Positions 23,450 to 26,577 of a stretch of 26,577 nucleotides of DNA are shown here, in pieces. The stretch spans positions 1-26,577 of the forward strand of contig JBNGCR010000063.1 in NCBI GenBank assembly GCA_050045915.1, in the 5' to 3' direction. Origin of the DNA: Limnospira sp050045915. GTDB taxonomy: Bacteria; Cyanobacteriota; Cyanobacteriia; Cyanobacteriales; Microcoleaceae. The translations under genes were made by a program, and so were the position numbers. A model generated the notes under the pieces. The model did not search any database. It was not told the DNA's origin and was given only the letters and a program-made list of their open reading frames with translations. Positions within the stretch are counted from its first letter, which is position 1, and each line of letters starts with the position of its first letter.

Positions 23450-25192
23450 TTATTCCGAATCTTCAGACTCGCCCAAAAGCGATGAAGATTGAGCTTCCGA
23501 AAGGGGAACGCCCGCCTCTTTTGCCCGAGGCGGAACACCGCTGGCCATCTCTTTCAGACGGGCGCGAATCGCCAACGTCTTCTTCGTGCCGTAGTCGTAG
23601 GGTCCGGTTCTCAAAATCGGCGTCCCGTAGAAATTTTCGATCGGCGGGGGAGAAGAAGTCATCCACTCCAGAGTCAAAGCATCCCAGGGATTTCCGGGGG
23701 CTTTGGGTCCTTTAAACCAACTCCAAACCGCGTTAATAATAAACGGGAACGTCGAAACCGCCAAAATATAAGTACCGACGGTACAGACGACATTGAGCTC
23801 AGTGAATCGGGGGTCATACATGGCGACCCGGCGGGGCATCCCCTGCAGTCCCAAAACGTGCATCGGCATGAACGTCAGATTAGCCCCAATCAAAGTCAGG
23901 ACGAAGTGAACCTGCCCCCAGGTTTCGTTCATCATCCGCCCCGTCATTTTGGGGAACCAGTGGTAGATGGCCGCGAAAATGCCAAAAACCGCACCCCCAA
24001 ACAAGACATAGTGGAAGTGGGCGACCACGAAGTAAGTGTCGTGGACGTGGATATCGAAAGGGACCGACGCCACCATAATTCCCGTGACGCCGCCGATGAC
24101 GAAGGTGGCGATAAAGCCCATCGCGAACAGCATAGCGCTGTTGAGGCGCAGCTTGCCCCCCCAAATGGTCGCCAGCCAACCGAAGACCTTGATTCCGGTG
24201 GGGACGGCGATGATCATAGTCGTGATCATGAAGAACATCCGCAGCCAGCCTGGGGTGCCGCTGGTAAACATATGATGCGCCCACACGATCAGGCCCAAAA
24301 AGCTGATAGCGAGGCTGGAATAGGCGATCGCCTGGTAGCCGAAAATGGGCTTGCGGGCGTGCACCGGCAGGATATCCGAGATCAGGCCAAAGAAGGGCAA
24401 GATCATGATATAAACCGCCGGGTGGGAGTAAAACCAAAATAAGTGCTGATACACCACGGGATCGCCTCCCCCCGTGGGATTGAAGAAATTCGTACCCGCC
24501 AGCAAGTCGAACGACAGCAGGATCAGGGCGGCGGCAAGGACGGGGGTGGAAAGCAAGATCAGCGCCGAAGCGGCGATCATCGCCCAGCACATCAGGGGCA
24601 TATCATTCAACCCCATGCTGGGAATCCGCATTTTGAAGATGGTAACGGAGAAATTGACCGCCCCCAAAATGGATGAAGTCCCCAACAATAAAATACTGAG
24701 AATCCAAATTTCTTCCCCGACTTTCCCCGACACCAGACTCAGGGGGGGATAGGACGTCCAGCCCGCCTGGGGCGCCTCGATCAGGAAGCTGGCCAGCAGC
24801 AGCAGGCCACCGGGGGGGATCAGCCAGAAGGCGACGGCGTTCAGTTTAGGAAACGCCATGTCCTTGGCACCGATCATCAGAGGGATGAGATAATTGGCGA
24901 ATCCGGCTCCGGCCGGGACAATCCACAGAAAGATCATGATCGTTCCGTGGACGGTGAACAGGCTGTTGTACATTTCCGGGGCGACAATATCCGCGTCCGG
25001 GGTCGCCAGTTCCGTCCGCACGATCCCGGCCATGAATCCGCCGATCAGGTAGAAGATAAAGGAGGTGACGAGATATTGGATGCCGATCACTTTGTGGTCG
25101 GTGCTGAATCCGAAAAAGTCCTTCCAGTGCCGTTCTCCTTCTTCGCGGTGAACGGACGTGTCGGCAGTGACGTTAATTTGTGCTTGAGCCAT
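23450..25192 (-). CDS. ctaD: Cytochrome c oxidase subunit I
   Basis: CtaD is the catalytic subunit, reducing O2 to water and pumping protons, with low-spin heme a and the heme a3-CuB centre. The 580 residues form about 12 transmembrane helices. Metal ligands are present: His82 and His394 for heme a, His392 for heme a3, and His257, His306 and His307 for CuB, with Tyr261 as the His-crosslinked tyrosine. The helix VI motif is YSHPAV (255-260) rather than GHPEV, placing it with type A2 heme-copper oxidases that lack the helix VI glutamate. The C-terminal ~45 residues are soluble and acidic. The start is an ATG at 25192 with no Shine-Dalgarno; a heptamer repeat occupies that position. It lies between ctaC (83 bp) and ctaE (91 bp). 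Confidence 0.98.
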   Translation of the reverse strand: MAQAQINVTADTSVHREEGERHWKDFFGFSTDHKVIGIQYLVTSFIFYLIGGFMAGIVRTELATPDADIVAPEMYNSLFTVHGTIMIFLWIVPAGAGFANYLIPLMIGAKDMAFPKLNAVAFWLIPPGGLLLLASFLIEAPQAGWTSYPPLSLVSGKVGEEIWILSILLLGTSSILGAVNFSVTIFKMRIPSMGLNDMPLMCWAMIAASALILLSTPVLAAALILLSFDLLAGTNFFNPTGGGDPVVYQHLFWFYSHPAVYIMILPFFGLISDILPVHARKPIFGYQAIAYSSLAISFLGLIVWAHHMFTSGTPGWLRMFFMITTMIIAVPTGIKVFGWLATIWGGKLRLNSAMLFAMGFIATFVIGGVTGIMVASVPFDIHVHDTYFVVAHFHYVLFGGAVFGIFAAIYHWFPKMTGRMMNETWGQVHFVLTLIGANLTFMPMHVLGLQGMPRRVAMYDPRFTELNVVCTVGTYILAVSTFPFIINAVWSWFKGPKAPGNPWDALTLEWMTSSPPPIENFYGTPILRTGPYDYGTKKTLAIRARLKEMASGVPPRAKEAGVPLSEAQSSSLLGESEDSE

Positions 25193-25195
25193 AAG

Positions 25196-25230
25196 AAAAG
25201 TGAAAAGTGAAAAGTGAACAGTGAAAAGTG
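25196..25230 (+). repeat. Heptanucleotide tandem repeat (AAAAGTG)x5 in the ctaC-ctaD gap
   Basis: Five contiguous heptamers, the fourth being AACAGTG, immediately upstream of the ctaD start (the minus strand reads CACTTTT repeats up to 4 bp before ATG). It occupies the place of the ribosome binding site. Confidence 0.9.
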
Positions 25231-25275
25231 AATGGAATTTTTCTCTGTTCTGTGTTCGGACTCCTGATTTTGGGG

Positions 25276-26283
25276 CTAAAGCCCTACAACTGGGGTTTGG
25301 GCGTGGTGTTTCAAATGGGCGATCGCATCCACATCAACGCCCATATCCGCCGCGTAGGGAGCCAGATATTCCGCCTCGGACATTTCGGCGGGATTTTGGG
25401 CGATCGCGGGTTGCCCGTCCGGGTTGTTGGCAAAGCTATTTTCCGACACCCAGGTTTCAAACTCTTCCGGCGTGTGAACCACCATCGTCGTCCGCATGGA
25501 GCCGTGATAGCCGCCGCAGAGTTCGGCGCAAACGACGTTATAGGTTCCCGCCCTGTTCGCTGTAAACCGCAGTTGGGTAGTGCGTCCAGGGATGGCGTCC
25601 TGTTTGAGCCGCAGTTCGGGGACCCAGAGGGCGTGAATCACGTCCTGGGCGGTGATGTTCAACTGCACTTCCTTGCCGACGGGCATATGCAGTTCGCCGG
25701 AGATGACTCCGAGATCTTCATAGTTGAAAATCCAGGCGTACTGCAGGCCGTTGACGTTGACGGTGATATCGGCCGGGGAGCCGATTTCTTCGGGGGAAGC
25801 CCCGATGCCCAGGGCCAGTTGGTTGGGAGGGGGGGTCGAATCCTCCTCCCCCGGAAGCGGTGCCGCGATCGCCGCCCCGGACATTTTGGCGTGAGCCTGC
25901 ATGGAATGGGACCCCGACGCCATCGGATCGAGTCCCCCCATCTGGTTATAAATCTCGAAACTGTAAATACCGATCGCCAAAACGATCGCCGCCGGAATCG
26001 CCGTCCAGACGATTTCTAAGGGAATGTTGCCGTGCACGGGCGGGCCGTCGGTGTCGTCGCCGGCGCGGCGGCGGAACCGGAACAGGGAAACGACCAGCGC
26101 CCCCTCCACCAGCAAGACGAGGCCGAAGGCGATGGTCATCATCAGGTTAAACAGGCGATCGACCTCCGCCGCTTCCGGGGAAGCCGCCACGGGTAACAGG
26201 CCGTTATTCTGACCGTACCAGAGGCTGATGAGGGTAATTGCGATCCCGACCAGCAAAGTTAAGATCGAGCTGGGAATATTCAC
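25276..26283 (-). CDS. ctaC: Cytochrome c oxidase subunit II
   Basis: CtaC takes electrons from cytochrome c6 or plastocyanin through its binuclear CuA centre and passes them to subunit I. The 335-residue protein has N-terminal hydrophobic segments (about 4-22, 47-70 and 90-110) and a cupredoxin domain on the lumenal/periplasmic side. CuA ligands are visible: His217 (DVIHALWVPEL), then Cys252, Glu254, Cys256, His260 and Met263 in CAELCGGYHGSM. An insertion of about 40 polar residues (115-160, Met/His/Ser/Pro-rich) precedes the cupredoxin fold. The start is a GTG at 26283 with a perfect AAGGAGG six bases upstream; the longer frame above it has no family similarity. It is first in the ctaCDE operon. 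Confidence 0.96.
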   Translation of the reverse strand: MNIPSSILTLLVGIAITLISLWYGQNNGLLPVAASPEAAEVDRLFNLMMTIAFGLVLLVEGALVVSLFRFRRRAGDDTDGPPVHGNIPLEIVWTAIPAAIVLAIGIYSFEIYNQMGGLDPMASGSHSMQAHAKMSGAAIAAPLPGEEDSTPPPNQLALGIGASPEEIGSPADITVNVNGLQYAWIFNYEDLGVISGELHMPVGKEVQLNITAQDVIHALWVPELRLKQDAIPGRTTQLRFTANRAGTYNVVCAELCGGYHGSMRTTMVVHTPEEFETWVSENSFANNPDGQPAIAQNPAEMSEAEYLAPYAADMGVDVDAIAHLKHHAQTPVVGL

Positions 26284-26289
26284 CGAATA

Positions 26290-26296
26290 CCTCCTT
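26290..26296 (-). promoter_or_regulatory. Strong Shine-Dalgarno site deciding the GTG start of ctaC
   Basis: AAGGAGG on the minus strand, six bases before GTG at 26283. It excludes the longer frame beginning at 26373. Confidence 0.85.
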
Positions 26297-26494
26297 ATTG
26301 GACACTTCCGATTCCGAGGCCGGGCGGAAGTGCATCTGTGCGTACAGCTTTCGATCCTAAAGGATGGAAGCAAAATTGTTGACGAGTGCCTCCAATTGTC
26401 GGCTCGGAGCCATCCTTCCCAAGGTAAAGCAGATCACAAAAAAACACCGGCTTTGCGATCGGCTCTTCAGATTTTTTTTAGGATCGAGCCGCGG

Positions 26495-26515
26495 AATGGG
26501 GAATGGGGAATGGGG
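26495..26515 (+). repeat. Heptanucleotide tandem repeat (AATGGGG)x3
   Basis: Three perfect copies, followed by AGGCAGGGGAGGCGGAGGAGG, which resembles the sequence after the heptamer array at 19802. It lies in the region upstream of ctaC. Confidence 0.85.
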
Positions 26516-26559
26516 AGGCAGGGGAGGCGGAGGAGGCAAATTTATAGTCAGATCCGTAC

Positions 26560-26577
26560 AAATTCCCCAATCATCTT
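26560..26577 (+). repeat. Three-hairpin dispersed repeat, start of copy 4 (cut by window edge)
   Basis: The window ends in AAATTCCCCAATCATCTT, identical to the sequence leading into copy 3 at 19895-19910. The rest should lie just outside the window. Confidence 0.7.

Noticed and set aside
23489..24442. 317-codon plus-strand open frame opposite ctaD
   Set aside because: Antisense shadow of a conserved membrane protein; its composition (Asp, His, Arg, Gln) mirrors the hydrophobic codons on the other strand.
1..26577. tRNA or rRNA genes
   Set aside because: No cloverleaf-like or rRNA-conserved sequence was noticed in the intergenic stretches, which are short or repeat-filled.

Overview
The window comes from a filamentous, non-marine cyanobacterium, most likely of the Oscillatoriales type. 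Four things point there: frequent HIP1 octamers (GCGATCGC), a ctaCDE cytochrome c oxidase operon, two glycosyltransferases of the HpsE (hormogonium polysaccharide) type, and intergenic DNA full of heptanucleotide tandem repeats, palindromic repeats and runs built on AAGGGGGA or GAAACCCGGTTTC. A 100-N scaffold gap (12536-12635) shows this is draft sequence.

Layout. (1) 1-5171: an AT-richer block of six family-2 glycosyltransferases. The first four (one cut by the window edge) are close paralogues, three on + and one on -, with the third and fourth converging and overlapping by 15 bp. The last two, on -, are HpsE-like and lie just downstream of clpB. (2) 5213-8567: clpB, GC-richer, and gloA (glyoxalase I), both on -. 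(3) 8568-9483: 0.9 kb of repeats, including a 287-bp tandem duplication. (4) 9484-12338: a photorespiration-type class V aminotransferase (-); a small Trp-rich protein (+); a GxxExxY protein (-) lying inside 27-bp terminal inverted repeats; then an unknown protein ending in an SSB-like acidic tip and a small acidic protein (both +). (5) 12339-12765: a 129-bp tandem hairpin repeat interrupted by the gap. (6) 12766-15620: two tandem Uma2-family proteins and an orphan C5 cytosine methyltransferase, all on -. (7) 15881-19802: a methionine-rich zinc-ribbon protein, then a 1047-residue transglutaminase/DUF2126 amidoligase-like protein, both on +. (8) 20083-22037: an aldo/keto reductase and a secreted PEP-CTERM protein with a DUF4114-like C-terminal region, both on -, the latter preceded by an operator-like array. 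(9) 22735-26283: ctaE, ctaD and ctaC on - (transcribed C-D-E), closed by a strong intrinsic terminator. The following 0.3 kb is repeat-containing upstream DNA.

How the genes fit together. ctaCDE encodes the three core subunits of the aa3-type respiratory oxidase. The glycosyltransferases probably build an exported polysaccharide. ClpB (protein disaggregation), GloA (methylglyoxal detoxification) and the aminotransferase (glycolate/glyoxylate salvage) are housekeeping or stress genes. The methyltransferase may be the HIP1-core (CGATCG) methylase known from other cyanobacteria.

No complete new defence or biosynthetic system is evident. The items most worth following up are the GxxExxY gene inside terminal inverted repeats, the non-SSB protein with an SSB-type C-terminal tip, the dispersed three-hairpin repeat (two full copies at 8.9-9.2 kb, one at 19.9 kb, one starting at the window end), the Met-rich zinc-ribbon protein, and the palindrome plus direct-repeat array upstream of the PEP-CTERM gene. 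All positions and products were read by eye from sequence and translations; no database search was run.
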